A stretch of DNA of 64,000 nucleotides from NCBI RefSeq assembly GCF_008636115.1, contig NZ_QLZD01000013.1, forward strand, positions 62,001 through 126,000, given 5' to 3'. Below the pieces are notes generated by a model. The model searched no databases and was not told the origin of the DNA. It was given only the letters and a program-made list of their open reading frames with translations. The DNA is from Candidatus Tokpelaia sp. (GTDB taxonomy: Bacteria > Pseudomonadota > Alphaproteobacteria > Rhizobiales > Rhizobiaceae). Positions within the stretch are counted from its first letter, which is position 1, and each line of letters opens with the position of its first letter. Below, piece by piece: positions 30,990-41,305 of this stretch. The translations under genes were made by a program, and so were the position numbers.

Positions 30990-31009
30990 AATGTTTCATG
31001 TGAAACATT
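30990..31009. promoter_or_regulatory. parS-like site between holA and mnmG
   Basis: AATGTTTCATGTGAAACATT, identical over 20 bp to the site at 22257 and to the reverse complement of the site at 28931. It lies in the gap between mnmG and holA, about 1.5 kb from the candidate oriC. Confidence 0.85.
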
Positions 31010-31043
31010 GCTCAAAATTTTACTATAAATCACGGTGAGAAAA

Positions 31044-32087
31044 TTATTTGCTGCGGGCAGCTTCTATAGTTAAAGCTAATAAATTTTGACGAATAATAAC
31101 CAAACTCAATTCATTATTTTTACGGCTATCCAATAAAGTTTTATGCAATTTTTCCATAGCGCGACTGATTTTTATACTTGTCCATAAAGTCAAAGCCTGT
31201 TCCAAAATCTTTTTACGCCTGAAAAACACCGGCGGGCGGGCGGCTGTAATAATCGCATTTATATTTTTCCCCTCCTCTTCCATAGCAAAACGAAAAATCT
31301 GTAATTGCTGAAATTGCCGTATTAAGGCCAATAAAATTAAAAAAGACGGTATACCGCCGGCAATTTGCCGATCAAAATTTTGATTAAAACCGGGTAAATC
31401 ACCGCAAATCACCGCATCGGTAATTTCATTTTGAGAAAGAGCGCGTTCATCGCTGACAGAGTTTTTGACATCTTCCAGGGTAATATGTTTGTTTATTTGA
31501 CTATAAAGACAAAGTTTTTCCAATTCCGCGCGAGAAATCAATCTGTCACTACCCAGATTGGCCTGTAAGACAGAGCGAGCTTCCTCTGTAATAGTGCAAT
31601 GAAATTGCTGTAAAACATTATCAATCAATTTCTGAATTGCCTGTCCTTCATCGCCATAACAAGGCAATGCGACAGCACGCGGCGCTTCTTCTACAATTTT
31701 GCGCAAGGCAGCGCCTTTTTTCAAATCCCCTGCCTCAATTAAAATAAAACAATCAGCAAGCGGCTGTTGCAATAAAAATTTCAAAGCTTCACTAAAACCG
31801 CTTTTATTGCCTGAACCGGCATAAGAAATCCAAATCAATCTTTTACCGCCAAAAAACCCTATTGTTTGCGCTTCATCAATCAAGGCAGAAGGGTTTTTGT
31901 CGAGATTTTCTCCATCTATTTTTATTACGGCAAAAGGATCCCTGCTGTTTATGCCGCAATTTTTAGCAAAACCAGCCGCATATTCAGATATTAGACCTTT
32001 ATCAGGGCCGTAAATCAATAAAATTTCATAAGATTGCGGCCCGTTTTTCAGAAAATTTTCTACTTCATGCGCTTTTTTCTGAGCCAT
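31044..32087 (-). CDS. holA: DNA polymerase III delta subunit
   Basis: HolA, 347 residues, the clamp-loader subunit that opens the beta clamp. The family N-terminus 'ILLIYGPDKGLISEYAAGFAK' is a degenerate P-loop region. 'FFGGKRLIWIS', 'DCFILIEAGDLKKGAALRK' and the C-terminal 'LALIRQFQQLQIFRFAMEEG'-like helical domain are typical. In most Rhizobiales it follows lptE; here it lies between mnmG and the candidate oriC, while lptE is at the window start. Codon use is AT-rich, like mnmG. Confidence 0.92.
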   Translation of the reverse strand: MAQKKAHEVENFLKNGPQSYEILLIYGPDKGLISEYAAGFAKNCGINSRDPFAVIKIDGENLDKNPSALIDEAQTIGFFGGKRLIWISYAGSGNKSGFSEALKFLLQQPLADCFILIEAGDLKKGAALRKIVEEAPRAVALPCYGDEGQAIQKLIDNVLQQFHCTITEEARSVLQANLGSDRLISRAELEKLCLYSQINKHITLEDVKNSVSDERALSQNEITDAVICGDLPGFNQNFDRQIAGGIPSFLILLALIRQFQQLQIFRFAMEEEGKNINAIITAARPPVFFRRKKILEQALTLWTSIKISRAMEKLHKTLLDSRKNNELSLVIIRQNLLALTIEAARSK

Positions 32088-32655
32088 AACCCTTTTGCCT
32101 ATTGCCGGTGAGCCAAGCAGGCTCCCTGTTTAGTCCGAGCAAACAGCTCGACTCCGCTATCAATTTTATAAACTCATATGAGTCATAAAACAGTAATAAA
32201 TAAAAGCAAAAAAATCCTCTATTCCCGCTTTTTATCTCTATATGTTAATAAATGGTGAAAAAATTGCCGCCAAAAATATAAGCAAAAAGAGCCTGTTAAA
32301 ATCAACAGGGTTTATCCCGGTTTTAATAAAAGAGAACTATTTCCGATAAAATCCGATAAAAGCGGGAATAAATATTTATTCAGGCCTTTTCCCCAATAAA
32401 TGACCGGCGAAGATAGAAGCTTACTTTTTGATTCTCATAAAAAATATAAAAATATTTCCCATTTGGCTAAAATATGTATAAATTTGTCCGGGATTTTTGC
32501 TCTATGCTGTTTTGTGGAAAACAGGGGGAGTGCAATATTTCACCATTATCCACAGAGTCATAGAATCAAAAACCGGAATCCTTTAAAAATTTATTTAAAG
32601 GAAAAGGGGAAAACTGCTATTTTACCAAATCTGTAAATCAAAAACTGGATTTATT
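32088..32655. other. Candidate chromosomal replication origin (oriC)
   Basis: A 568-bp gene-free, AT-rich stretch next to hemE, the position of the origin in Caulobacter and several Rhizobiales. A perfect DnaA box TTATCCACA is at 32546-32554 and a second box on the other strand (TGTGGAAAA) at 32513-32521. A/T-rich blocks lie at 32161-32220 and 32401-32480. Genes on both sides point away from it (holA, mnmG, parAB left; hemE, hemJ, rho, mnmE right), and parAB with parS sites lie within 10 kb. An 8-bp inverted repeat (CCTTTAAA at 32580-32587, TTTAAAGG at 32594-32601) precedes hemE. No convincing CtrA or IHF site was found. Confidence 0.65.
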
Positions 32656-33675
32656 ATGAAAAAACTGCTCAATGTGCTCAATGGAGAGAAAGTTTTTCCG
32701 CCGCCTGTATGGCTAATGCGCCAGGCCGGCCGTTATTTGCCCGAATATAGAGAAATAAGAAAGCAGGCGGGCAGTTTTTTGCATTTATGCCAAAACCCTG
32801 CTTTAGCGGCTGAGGTGACCTTGCAGCCTATTCGCCGTTTTGGTTTTGATGCAGCTATTTTGTTTTCCGATATATTGGTAGTGCCGCATGCTCTTGGGCG
32901 CGATTTGCGCTTTGAGGAAGGCCGCGGGCCGATTATGACGCCGTTACAACAGTCCGATATTGCCAGATTAAACCGTGATAATGCTCTTTCTGTCTTATCG
33001 CCGGCTTTTGAGACGATAAAAAAGGTGAAAGCGCAGCTGAGTGATAATACGGCGATAATCGGCTTTTGCGGCGCTCCCTGGACAGTGGCTACTTATATGA
33101 TTGCCGGCCAGGCTACGCCTGATCAAGCGCCGGCGCGGCTGTTTGCTTATCATTATAAGCAGGATTTTGCTGCTTTAATGCGCTGTCTGGCTGATGTTTC
33201 AGCGGAATATTTAATCGGGCAAATAAAGGCCGGTGCCGATTGTGTGCAGATTTTTGATTCCTGGGCCGGCGTGCTGGACGAACAAAGCTTTGCCGCTGCC
33301 TGTATTGCTCCTGTGCGTTATATGGTACAAAAAATCCGCGCTGCCTGTCCAAAAGTTCCGATTATTGCTTTTCCTCGCGGAGCAGGCTTGTTTTACCGGA
33401 CTTATGCGGAAAAAACAGGGGTAACCGCTTTAGGGCTGGATTGGACTATGCCTTTGTCTTTTGCGGCAAAATTACAGGAAAAATTGCCGGTTCAGGGGAA
33501 TCTTGATCCATTACGCCTAATGGCCGGCGGTGAGGTTTTATCACAAGGTGTGGAAGCCATATTATCCGCCTTGCAATATCGCCCTTTTATTTTTAATCTG
33601 GGGCACGGCATTATGCCGCAAACTCCGATAAGCCATGTAGACGCCATGCTTAACCAGCTGCGCGCGCTGCGGTAA
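32656..33675 (+). CDS. hemE: Uroporphyrinogen decarboxylase
   Basis: HemE, 339 residues, removes four carboxyl groups from uroporphyrinogen III to give coproporphyrinogen III in heme synthesis. The signature 'WLMRQAGRYLPEYREIR' is near residue 20. 'FGFDAAILFSDILVVPHALG' and 'VQIFDSWAGVL' are family landmarks, and 'LGLDWTMP' and 'NLGHGIMP' follow. It is the first gene to the right of the candidate oriC. hemJ follows after about 75 nt, so two heme genes are probably transcribed together. Confidence 0.96.
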   Translation: MKKLLNVLNGEKVFPPPVWLMRQAGRYLPEYREIRKQAGSFLHLCQNPALAAEVTLQPIRRFGFDAAILFSDILVVPHALGRDLRFEEGRGPIMTPLQQSDIARLNRDNALSVLSPAFETIKKVKAQLSDNTAIIGFCGAPWTVATYMIAGQATPDQAPARLFAYHYKQDFAALMRCLADVSAEYLIGQIKAGADCVQIFDSWAGVLDEQSFAAACIAPVRYMVQKIRAACPKVPIIAFPRGAGLFYRTYAEKTGVTALGLDWTMPLSFAAKLQEKLPVQGNLDPLRLMAGGEVLSQGVEAILSALQYRPFIFNLGHGIMPQTPISHVDAMLNQLRALR

Positions 33676-33752
33676 CAGCTAAAAATCCGCTGCCGGTTAT
33701 AGAATATACAGGGTCTTGTGATAATAAACCGGTGGAAATTATCGAGGAAAAT

Positions 33753-34190
33753 ATGACAATAGATATTTTATATCCCTGGATAAAGGCTGCGCATGTTATT
33801 GCTGTTATATGCTGGATGGCGGCCATGCTCTATTTGCCGCGTTTATTTGTTTATCATTGCGGCGTAAAAAATAATTCAGGTGAAGCACAATTATTAACGC
33901 TGATGGAAAAGCGGTTAAACCGGTTTATCCTGCTGCCGGCCATGAGTTTTGCCTGGCTTACCGGCTTGTGGCTGGCTTATTTTATTTATCATTTTCACGG
34001 CGGCTGGCTGCATTTAAAATTGCTGGCTGTTATCATTCTTTCCGGTTTTCACGGTTTTTTATCGGCCTCGCTGCGCCGTTTCGCCAAAGGGGAAAATACT
34101 TATTCAGCCAAAACCTGGCGTATGCTCAATGAAGTGCCGACTATTTTGCTGATTATTGCCGTTATTGCCGTTATTGTGAAACCTTTTTAG
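33753..34190 (+). CDS. hemJ: Protoporphyrinogen oxidase HemJ
   Basis: HemJ, 145 residues, a small membrane protein that oxidises protoporphyrinogen IX to protoporphyrin IX in bacteria without HemY/HemG. The family start 'YPWIKAAHVIAVICWMAAMLYLPRLFVYH' is clear, with the conserved His in the first membrane helix. Four membrane segments are predicted, and 'KRLNRFILLPAM', 'HFHGGWLHLKLLAVIILSGFHG' and 'LNEVPTILLI' follow. The ATG at 33753 has GAGGAAAA upstream; the GTG at 33732 lies before that site. It is two genes from oriC and next to rho, as in other Rhizobiales. Confidence 0.93.
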   Translation: MTIDILYPWIKAAHVIAVICWMAAMLYLPRLFVYHCGVKNNSGEAQLLTLMEKRLNRFILLPAMSFAWLTGLWLAYFIYHFHGGWLHLKLLAVIILSGFHGFLSASLRRFAKGENTYSAKTWRMLNEVPTILLIIAVIAVIVKPF

Positions 34191-34515
34191 AATTAAGGCC
34201 GATATTTTAAAAGCGGGGAGGAAGGGCCTTCTTATGGGTGTTTCTCCTGCTCCGAACTTTATTTTGATGGCAAAAAACAGGTAAAAATATGCTTTTTAAG
34301 AAAAAGCTTGCAAAATTTTCAGAAAAACCTTAACCTGCCTGGTAAACAAGCCCGCCTTATCGCAGTAATCCCGCTGTTTTTTAAATATTATCCGGCAGAT
34401 TACGCTCCCGATCCGATTTTTCGCTTTATCCGGCTTTCTAAAAAACAGGATTATTGCAGCCTGGCGGCGAAATGCCTCATTTTCCGTAACGGCGGAACAA
34501 AAATGGACAAATTTC
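34191..34515 (+). promoter_or_regulatory. rho upstream region
   Basis: A 325-bp AT-rich gap between hemJ and rho. It contains an inverted repeat GCTTTTT-AAG-AAAAAGC (34291-34307) and several T-runs. A frame of 78 codons at 34308-34544 has no ribosome site and no recognisable similarity. The length would fit an untranslated leader; autoregulation of rho by leader termination is known in other bacteria but is not shown here. Confidence 0.4.
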
Positions 34516-35781
34516 ATGCAAGAAATGAAGCTTCAGGAACTTAAAAGCAAAACTCCGATGGAATTGGTAGCCTTTGCCGAGCAGCTTGATGTCGAAAATG
34601 CCAATGCCATGCGCAAACAAGAGCTGATGTTTGCCATATTGAAAAATCTGGCGCTACAGGAAGTGGAAATTATCGGCGAAGGCGTAGTGGAAATTTTACA
34701 GGACGGTTTTGGCTTTTTGCGCTCAGCCGATGCCAATTATCTGCCCGGGCCTGATGATATTTACCTTTCTCCCTCGCAAATTCGCCGTTTTTCCTTAAAA
34801 ACAGGGGATACGGTAGAAGGCCCGATTCGCAGCCCGAAAGAAGGCGAGCGCTATTTTGCCTTGCTCAAAGTGAATAAAATCAATTTTGAAGATCCGGAGA
34901 CAATCCGCCACAAAATTCATTTTGACAATCTGACCCCGCTTTATCCTAATGAGCAATTACGTATGGAATTGGCTGACGCTACAGCCAAAGATATGTCGCC
35001 GCGGGTAATTGACCTGGTAGCGCCAATGGGAAAGGGGCAGCGCGGTTTGATTGTGGCGCCGCCGCGTACCGGTAAAACGGTTTTACTGCAAAATATTGCC
35101 CATTCCATTACCGCCAATCACCCGGAATGCTATTTAATTGTGCTGCTGATTGACGAACGCCCGGAAGAAGTAACAGATATGCAGCGTTCGGTCAAAGGTG
35201 AGGTGATTTCTTCCACTTTTGATGAGCCGGCCTCGCGCCATGTGCAAGTGGCGGAAATGGTGATAGAAAAAGCCAAACGTCTGGTAGAGCATGGCCGTGA
35301 TGTGGTGATTTTGCTGGATTCCATTACCCGTTTGGGACGCGCTTATAATACAGTTATCCCTTCTTCCGGCAAAGTTTTGACCGGCGGTGTTGACGCTAAT
35401 GCGCTGCAGCGGCCAAAGCGTTTTTTTGGGGCTGCCCGCAATATTGAAGAAGGCGGATCACTGACAATTATCGCCACAGCTCTGATTGATACAGGCAGCC
35501 GCATGGACGAGGTGATTTTTGAAGAATTTAAGGGCACCGGCAATTCGGAACTGGTGCTGGATCGCAAAATTGCCGATAAGCGCATTTTCCCCTCTATTGA
35601 TATTTTGAAATCCGGCACGCGTAAAGAAGATTTGCTGATTGCGCGGCAGGATTTGCAGAAAGTCTTTGTTTTACGGCGTATTCTGGCACCGATGGGAACA
35701 ACAGACGCTATTGAATTTTTGATTGATAAATTAAAACAAACCAAGACAAATGGTGAATTTTTTGACAAAATGAACAGTTAA
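34516..35781 (+). CDS. rho: Transcription termination factor Rho
   Basis: Rho, 421 residues, the hexameric RNA-dependent ATPase that ends transcripts. The N-terminal domain ('[21 protein letters not shown]') is followed by the RNA-binding cold-shock fold ('[22 protein letters not shown]'). The ATPase part has Walker A '[16 protein letters not shown]', '[14 protein letters not shown]' and the secondary-site Q/R loops around '[20 protein letters not shown]'. It is the normal family length. Its start has a weak ribosome site; a second ATG at 34525 is possible. A terminator follows. Confidence 0.97.
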   Translation: MQEMKLQELKSKTPMELVAFAEQLDVENANAMRKQELMFAILKNLALQEVEIIGEGVVEILQDGFGFLRSADANYLPGPDDIYLSPSQIRRFSLKTGDTVEGPIRSPKEGERYFALLKVNKINFEDPETIRHKIHFDNLTPLYPNEQLRMELADATAKDMSPRVIDLVAPMGKGQRGLIVAPPRTGKTVLLQNIAHSITANHPECYLIVLLIDERPEEVTDMQRSVKGEVISSTFDEPASRHVQVAEMVIEKAKRLVEHGRDVVILLDSITRLGRAYNTVIPSSGKVLTGGVDANALQRPKRFFGAARNIEEGGSLTIIATALIDTGSRMDEVIFEEFKGTGNSELVLDRKIADKRIFPSIDILKSGTRKEDLLIARQDLQKVFVLRRILAPMGTTDAIEFLIDKLKQTKTNGEFFDKMNS

Positions 35782-35807
35782 GCAGCTTGAACAGATTTTT
35801 CCGGCAG

Positions 35808-35844
35808 CAGCTCCCGCTTTAACCACCGGGGGCTGTTTGCTTTT
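35808..35844 (+). terminator. Intrinsic terminator after rho
   Basis: A 9-bp stem with one G-U pair (CAGCTCCCG at 35808-35816, CGGGGGCTG at 35827-35835) is followed by TTTGCTTTT. Confidence 0.7.
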
Positions 35845-35917
35845 CACCCGGGTTTAATACAGGTGGCAAATTATCGCTGTAACCGGTGAAAGCCGAAACA
35901 CATTAAAGAGAGAAATT

Positions 35918-37240
35918 ATGGCAACAATTTTTGCGCTTTCAAGCGGCGCTTTACCCGCCGGTGTCGCGGTTATTCGCCTTTCAGGCAGGCAGGCGCGGGT
36001 GCTTGTGCAAAAATTTTGCGGCCAGGTGCCAAAACCGCGTAATATGACTTTATTGCCGATAAAAACTGCACAAGGGGAAATGCTGGATAAAGGGCTGGTC
36101 AGTTATTTTCCTGCACCGCATAGTTTTACCGGAGAAGATTGCGCCGAATTTCACCTGCATGGCAGCAAGGCTTTGATTAGCCGTTTTCTGGCAGAATTGG
36201 GCGAACAGGAGCAGTGTCGCCCGGCTGAAGCGGGGGAATTTGCCCGCCGCGCTTTTGCCAATGGTAAAATAGATTTGACGCAAGCCGAAGGGCTGGCTGA
36301 TTTATTGACGGCGGAAACTGAAAGCCAAAGAAAATTGGCCATGCAGGGGGCAAGCGGAGCCTTGAAAAAGCTTTACCGTGATTGGCGGCAAAGGCTGATA
36401 AAAGCGCGTGCCATGATAGAAGCAGAGCTGGATTTTGCCGAGGAAGAAGAGGTAAAAGAAGCGGTTTTTACCCAAACGGAACAGGATTTGGCTGCTTTGC
36501 ACCAGGATTTGCAGCAGCATATTGCTCAGGCCAAAACTGCTTATATTATGCGCGATGGCTTGAAAATTGTAATAGCGGGCGCCCCTAATGCGGGGAAATC
36601 AAGCTTTATCAACAGGTTAAGCGGCCGCTCAGCGGCGCTTGTCAGCAGCAAGGCCGGCACTACGCGCGATGCTTTGGAAATTCGCCTGATTATAGAAGGC
36701 ATACCCGTTCTGGTAACAGATACGGCCGGTTTGCGGCAAACAACAGAGCAAATTGAGCAAATGGGGGTTGAAACTGCCTGTGCGCGGATTAAAGAGGCGG
36801 ATTTGGTGCTGTATCTGGCTGATATGCACGCCGAAACAAGCGAGGACAATATGGCTGTTGCCTTGCCGGCAACAAAGGCGGAAATCTGGTCTATCGGCAA
36901 TAAGCTGGATTTAGGCGTGGGAGCGAGAGAAAAATGGCCGTTTCAGCTCTCAGTCGAAACCGGGCTGGGCTGGGCAGAATTTATGCAAAAATTACAGCAA
37001 TTCTGCCGTGAAAAAACACACCGGACGGCGGCAATTTTACCTGCCCGCAGCCGGCAGCTGCATTTATTGAAAACTGCCGCAGCGGAACTGGACAAGGCCC
37101 TGCATAGTAAAAATGCCGGGCTGGAGCTGCAGGCGGAATATTTGCGTTATGCTGCCAACGCTTTGGGGCGTATAACTGGCGATATTGATGTAGAAGATTT
37201 GCTTAATGTCATATTTTCTGAGTTTTGCATTGGCAAATAA
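35918..37240 (+). CDS. mnmE: tRNA modification GTPase MnmE
   Basis: MnmE (TrmE), 440 residues, partner of MnmG in wobble-uridine modification. The N-terminal tetrahydrofolate-binding domain starts 'TIFALSSGALPAGVAVIRLSG'. The central helical domain is split by a G domain with 'GAPNAGKSSFINRLSG' (G1), 'GTTRDALE' (G2), 'TDTAGLRQT' (G3) and 'GNKLDL' (G4). The C-terminus is the conserved 'FCIGK', whose Cys is catalytic. It is separated from mnmG by the candidate oriC and about 5 kb; the two genes are adjacent in many relatives. Confidence 0.96.
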   Translation: MATIFALSSGALPAGVAVIRLSGRQARVLVQKFCGQVPKPRNMTLLPIKTAQGEMLDKGLVSYFPAPHSFTGEDCAEFHLHGSKALISRFLAELGEQEQCRPAEAGEFARRAFANGKIDLTQAEGLADLLTAETESQRKLAMQGASGALKKLYRDWRQRLIKARAMIEAELDFAEEEEVKEAVFTQTEQDLAALHQDLQQHIAQAKTAYIMRDGLKIVIAGAPNAGKSSFINRLSGRSAALVSSKAGTTRDALEIRLIIEGIPVLVTDTAGLRQTTEQIEQMGVETACARIKEADLVLYLADMHAETSEDNMAVALPATKAEIWSIGNKLDLGVGAREKWPFQLSVETGLGWAEFMQKLQQFCREKTHRTAAILPARSRQLHLLKTAAAELDKALHSKNAGLELQAEYLRYAANALGRITGDIDVEDLLNVIFSEFCIGK

Positions 37241-37281
37241 CCGATATTGGCAGGTTCGCCTGCCCAATAAGCGATTTTGCA

Positions 37282-37309
37282 GCTCTTTATTTTTTAAAGA
37301 GCGTTTTTT
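37282..37309 (+). terminator. Intrinsic terminator after mnmE
   Basis: An 8-bp stem (GCTCTTTA at 37282-37289, TAAAGAGC at 37295-37302) with a T5 loop, then GTTTTTT. It overlaps the last codons of the convergent trxA. A UUCG-loop hairpin (GGCAGG at 37249-37254, CCTGCC at 37259-37264) precedes it. Confidence 0.6.
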
Positions 37310-37614
37310 ACCCAGTCCAGCAATCGGCTTTTAGGGGCGGCGCCAATCATATTGTCCACCACTTTGCCGTTTTTAAACATCAGCAAAGTGGGGATAGAGC
37401 GCACGCCATATTGCGCCGCCAGTTCAGGGCTTTCATCAATATTGACCTTGGCTATTTGCACCTTGTCGGCCAGCTCAACCGCGATTTCTGCCAGATAGGG
37501 CGCAATCATTTTACATGGGCCGCACCATTCTGCCCAGAAATCAATAAGAACCGGCCTGTCTGCCTGGGCAATTTTTTCTTCAAAATTTGCTGTTGTCAGT
37601 GTCACTATTGCCAT
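37294..37614 (-). CDS. trxA: Thioredoxin
   Basis: Thioredoxin 1, 106 residues, a general cytoplasmic disulfide reductase. The active site WCGPC (Cys31/Cys34) and the cis-proline segment '[13 protein letters not shown]' are present. The ATG at 37614 has AAGGG at good spacing and gives the standard length; the open frame upstream to 37788 is non-conserved. It follows addA, the usual Rhizobiales order, at the end of the minus-strand block. Confidence 0.96.
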   Translation of the reverse strand: MAIVTLTTANFEEKIAQADRPVLIDFWAEWCGPCKMIAPYLAEIAVELADKVQIAKVNIDESPELAAQYGVRSIPTLLMFKNGKVVDNMIGAAPKSRLLDWVKNAL

Positions 37615-37732
37615 ATCACAACCCTTTCTGAAGCCCCATATAATATAGAATTTTTCTATAACATTTTTTACAGCAAAACAATACAGGAATAAAGCAGCGC
37701 TTTGCTGCCGGTTTTCGCCTTTATTGCCCGAT

Positions 37733-40700
37733 TCAGCGCAATAAAGGCGAAAGCTCGGCTGCTGTAAATGGAAAAACCAGCCCTTCACGCGTGTAAATCA
37801 GCAGCGCCTTAATGGTTTTTCGCGGATAAAGGCAAGCGAGAAGAGCGGCATAAAGCGCCATTTGCATTTTATAAATATGAGGTATGTCCGGCGCTGTTGC
37901 CGGCGGGCGCCCGGTTTTATAATCGGCAAATAAAATATGGTCTGCAAACACAGCCAGCCTGTCTATCTGGCCGACAACAAGGCGCTGTTGCCCTTTGACC
38001 CGAATAAAGCCGGTCACGGCTGCTTCAGCCCGGCTTTTGGCGCCAAATAAAGGGGCAAAATGCGCATTTTCCAAAATATTAAAGACTTGCGTTAAAATCT
38101 CCTGCTGTAGCGCCTGATTATCAGCCTCTATTGCCGGCAGCCGTGCTTTTATATAGGCTTGTGCCAGTTGTCGGCGCAATTTCGGCTCACTATCCGGCAA
38201 ATATTGCAATAAAGCATGGATAAAACTGCCCTTTTCCATAGCGCCGAATAAAGCGCCGGCGGCATTGTCTGCAAGACCGTAATTCACCGGCAGGATTGGT
38301 GAATTGCGCATAATATCGGGATCTGTCCCGGTTGCGGCATCGATGAGACAAACAGAGCCGGAAGCCGTCAGCGGCCGCGGCAGAGCCGGTTCAAAAGCTG
38401 TTTTTTGGGTTAAAAAAACCGGTAAAATAGTGTTATCAGATTTTTTATCGTCCTGATTGGCGTTGATTGCCGGCCGCCCTGCCGCAGCTTTTTTATGCCA
38501 GTGCCGCCGCACCTGCTCTATGCCTGCCGGATAGGCAACAAATTCGGTTTTATCGCCAAGAGCCTGGCCAACCAGCGGCAGCCAGCTATCAGTCGGCTGT
38601 TTGGCGCCATAATAGCCGCATAATATCAGCCTGTCTTCAGCCCGGGTCATGCCGACATAAAGCAGGCGGCGATATTCTTCCTCTGCCGCTGTTTTTAACT
38701 TATCAAGGATTTGCTCAGCCAGATTTGTTTTATAAGCTGTTTTCGGCAACCACAGACGAATAGTAACGGGCAGGGAGCTGCCGGCCGGGCGCAATTTTTC
38801 CGGTAATTGTAACGGCAGGAGACAAGGCGCATTGCTGCTGTGCCAAATAGCGCTGCCGCCATCGACCAGAAAAACAATCGGCGCTTCCAGCCCTTTGGCG
38901 GCATGAACCGTCATAATGCGGATTTCATCACGATTTTGATCCAGCTCGCGCTTGATTTCCGGGCTGTTGCGGCTTAAATCCTGCAAAAATATTTGCAGGC
39001 CGGGCAGGCCGGTTTTTTCTGCGCTCAGGCAATAATCAAGAAAAGCATCGAGAATATCACCGGCTTCAATCCCCAGACGCGCCAGAAAGCGGCGGCGCCC
39101 GCCATCTTCTGCCAGAATTTTATCGTAAAATTCATAAACGGGTTTAATATCGGCAAAAGCGCGGTAAAGGCGTAATTTTTCCGCTGCTTCTGTCAGAATT
39201 TTCTGCTCACAGGCCATGCTGCCCTGTTCTGCTGCCTGTTCCAGCGCGGCAAATAATGTGCCTTTGCGCTCGGCCGCCAGCGCCAGCAAGGTCTCCTCAC
39301 TGACATTGAAGAGCGGGCTTTTCAGCGCGCAAGCCAGTGCCAGATCATCGCGCGGCTGTAATATAAACGCACCCAGCGCCATTAAATCCTGCACGGCAAT
39401 ATGATCCGCCAAATGCAGCCTGTCGGCGCCGGCCACCGGTATGGCGCTGTTTTTTAAGGCGCGCGCCAAAGCATGGACAAAACTGCCGCGCTTGCGCACT
39501 AAAATCATAATATCACCGGCTTTGACCGGGCGGTTTTTGCCGGCCAGAATATCTTTATTGCGCAGCCAATGGGCAATAATAGCGGTAATATTTCCGGCCA
39601 GAATTGTCGCGGGATTATCGCTGCTGTCGATAATTTCAGTCCATTCTTCCGGTTCCTGCTGTTTCTGCCCGGCAATAGCAGGCCAAATATCAACATAGCC
39701 CTGATCCTGCAGGCGAATAGCGCTGTGCAAAACCGGCTCATTGGCAGCGCTCAAGCCCTGGTAATTTTGCGGCAGGGCAAAAATATCATCTACAGCAGAA
39801 ATTATATCTTCAGTAGAGCGGAAGGAGAAATCCAGCCGCTCGCGCCGAAACAGATAATGGACATTGCGCGCTTTATATTCAATAAAGGCACCGTTTCGGG
39901 CAAAATCCTGCGGGGCAGCACCCTGAAACGAATAAATAGACTGTTTTTCATCGCCGACAGCAAAAACCGTGCGTTGCAAATCTTCCCGCGCGCCAAGGCC
40001 GGAGAAGAAATCCTGCGATAAAAGGCGGATAATTTCCCATTGTTCCGGCCCGGTATCCTGCGCTTCATCGACCAGAATATGGTCTATCCCCTGATCCAGC
40101 TTATATTGCACCCATTGCCCGGCGCCGCGGCGTTTGAGCAGCGCCAGAGCGCGCTCAATCAAATCGCCGAAATCAAGCCGGCCTTGTGCCCGCTTGGCCG
40201 CATGATAGCGCGCAAGCAAGGCCTGAATCAGCCTGTAGGCAGCACTGTTTAAAACAATTAAATCGGCAGATTTTAATTTATCGGCAAAATCCAGCACAAA
40301 GCCGGCTTTGCGGGCAAATAATTCTTCCAGTTCCGGCCAGGCTTCAACCGCCTTTTTGCCGCAAATATAGGCGGCATTATGGGGCGTGCCGTCCATTTTG
40401 CAATAAGCGGAAATCAGCGTGTCCAGAAGCCGGGCGCTTTGCGTTTCAACCGCAGCAGCTTTTAATCTGGCAACAAAATCCTGCGCTCTTTGCCCACCCA
40501 AAACGGCAATTTTGCTTAAATCGGCACTGTCAAACAAAGCCTTGTGTTTAACCTCTTCCACCAGCACGGCTTTAAGGTGAACCTGCCTTGCCGCCGCCGT
40601 TTGCGCCTCATTTTGCAGGCCAAGAAGTTTTGTAAAAAAAGCTTCGCCCTCTTTGGCAAGATAAGCGCAATATCGGCCAAGATTCTGCTTATCTGCTATT

Positions 40701-41305
40701 GCTGCTGCCAATAATTTATGCAAAGCCTCTTCCCCGGCCTGCTGCAAAATCAGCGTGAAAGCCTGACCTGAAACGCTATCCGGCGCATGATAGATTTCAG
40801 CAAAAAGCTGTTTTTTTACTTCTTTCAGGCAATTTGCCTGCGCAGTATCGTCCATCAGCTCAAAATGGCCGGGAATATTGGCCTCCAGCGGAAACCGGTG
40901 CAAAAGGGATTCGCAAAAAGCATGAATGGTCTGGATTTTCAGGCCGCCCGGCGTTTCCAGGGCATAAGCAAACAGCCGGCGCGCCTGGCAAAGCTTGATA
41001 TTATCAGGCGCTGTGCCTTCCAGTTTTTCCAGCGCCGCGGCAAGGGCGCTGTCGTCAAATTTTGTCCATTCTGCCAGCCGGTTGAAAATGCGGCTTTGCA
41101 TATTGGCGGCGGCGGCTTTGGTATAAGTCAGGCATAAAATCTGCGCCGGTCTGGTGCCGCGCAGCAGCAGGCGGATAACCCGCTCAGTCAGCACATGCGT
41201 TTTGCCGGAGCCGGCATTAGCCGCCACCCAGACGCTGGCCTGCGGGTCGGAAGAACGCCTTTGCGCCGCCAGCGCCGAAGCGGGCACAGTAAATTGCGCT
41301 TTCAT
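37733..41305 (-). CDS. addA: Double-strand break repair helicase-nuclease AddA
   Basis: AddA, 1190 residues, the UvrD-like helicase and nuclease subunit of AddAB, which resects double-strand ends for RecA recombination. Walker A is '[12 protein letters not shown]' (about 28-39). Other motifs are '[14 protein letters not shown]', '[15 protein letters not shown]', '[19 protein letters not shown]' and '[17 protein letters not shown]'. The C-terminal RecB-type nuclease has '[13 protein letters not shown]'. ATG 41305 has GGGAGGAAG and overlaps addB by 4 nt, so translation is coupled. Confidence 0.95.
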   Translation of the reverse strand: MKAQFTVPASALAAQRRSSDPQASVWVAANAGSGKTHVLTERVIRLLLRGTRPAQILCLTYTKAAAANMQSRIFNRLAEWTKFDDSALAAALEKLEGTAPDNIKLCQARRLFAYALETPGGLKIQTIHAFCESLLHRFPLEANIPGHFELMDDTAQANCLKEVKKQLFAEIYHAPDSVSGQAFTLILQQAGEEALHKLLAAAIADKQNLGRYCAYLAKEGEAFFTKLLGLQNEAQTAAARQVHLKAVLVEEVKHKALFDSADLSKIAVLGGQRAQDFVARLKAAAVETQSARLLDTLISAYCKMDGTPHNAAYICGKKAVEAWPELEELFARKAGFVLDFADKLKSADLIVLNSAAYRLIQALLARYHAAKRAQGRLDFGDLIERALALLKRRGAGQWVQYKLDQGIDHILVDEAQDTGPEQWEIIRLLSQDFFSGLGAREDLQRTVFAVGDEKQSIYSFQGAAPQDFARNGAFIEYKARNVHYLFRRERLDFSFRSTEDIISAVDDIFALPQNYQGLSAANEPVLHSAIRLQDQGYVDIWPAIAGQKQQEPEEWTEIIDSSDNPATILAGNITAIIAHWLRNKDILAGKNRPVKAGDIMILVRKRGSFVHALARALKNSAIPVAGADRLHLADHIAVQDLMALGAFILQPRDDLALACALKSPLFNVSEETLLALAAERKGTLFAALEQAAEQGSMACEQKILTEAAEKLRLYRAFADIKPVYEFYDKILAEDGGRRRFLARLGIEAGDILDAFLDYCLSAEKTGLPGLQIFLQDLSRNSPEIKRELDQNRDEIRIMTVHAAKGLEAPIVFLVDGGSAIWHSSNAPCLLPLQLPEKLRPAGSSLPVTIRLWLPKTAYKTNLAEQILDKLKTAAEEEYRRLLYVGMTRAEDRLILCGYYGAKQPTDSWLPLVGQALGDKTEFVAYPAGIEQVRRHWHKKAAAGRPAINANQDDKKSDNTILPVFLTQKTAFEPALPRPLTASGSVCLIDAATGTDPDIMRNSPILPVNYGLADNAAGALFGAMEKGSFIHALLQYLPDSEPKLRRQLAQAYIKARLPAIEADNQALQQEILTQVFNILENAHFAPLFGAKSRAEAAVTGFIRVKGQQRLVVGQIDRLAVFADHILFADYKTGRPPATAPDIPHIYKMQMALYAALLACLYPRKTIKALLIYTREGLVFPFTAAELSPLLR

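Noticed and set aside
32583-32598. CtrA box (TTAA-N7-TTAA) in the candidate origin
   Set aside because: The spacing between the two TTAA is 8, not 7, and the region is simply AT-rich.
34308-34544. Leader peptide gene before rho
   Set aside because: A 78-codon frame with no ribosome site, no family similarity, and overlapping rho in another frame.
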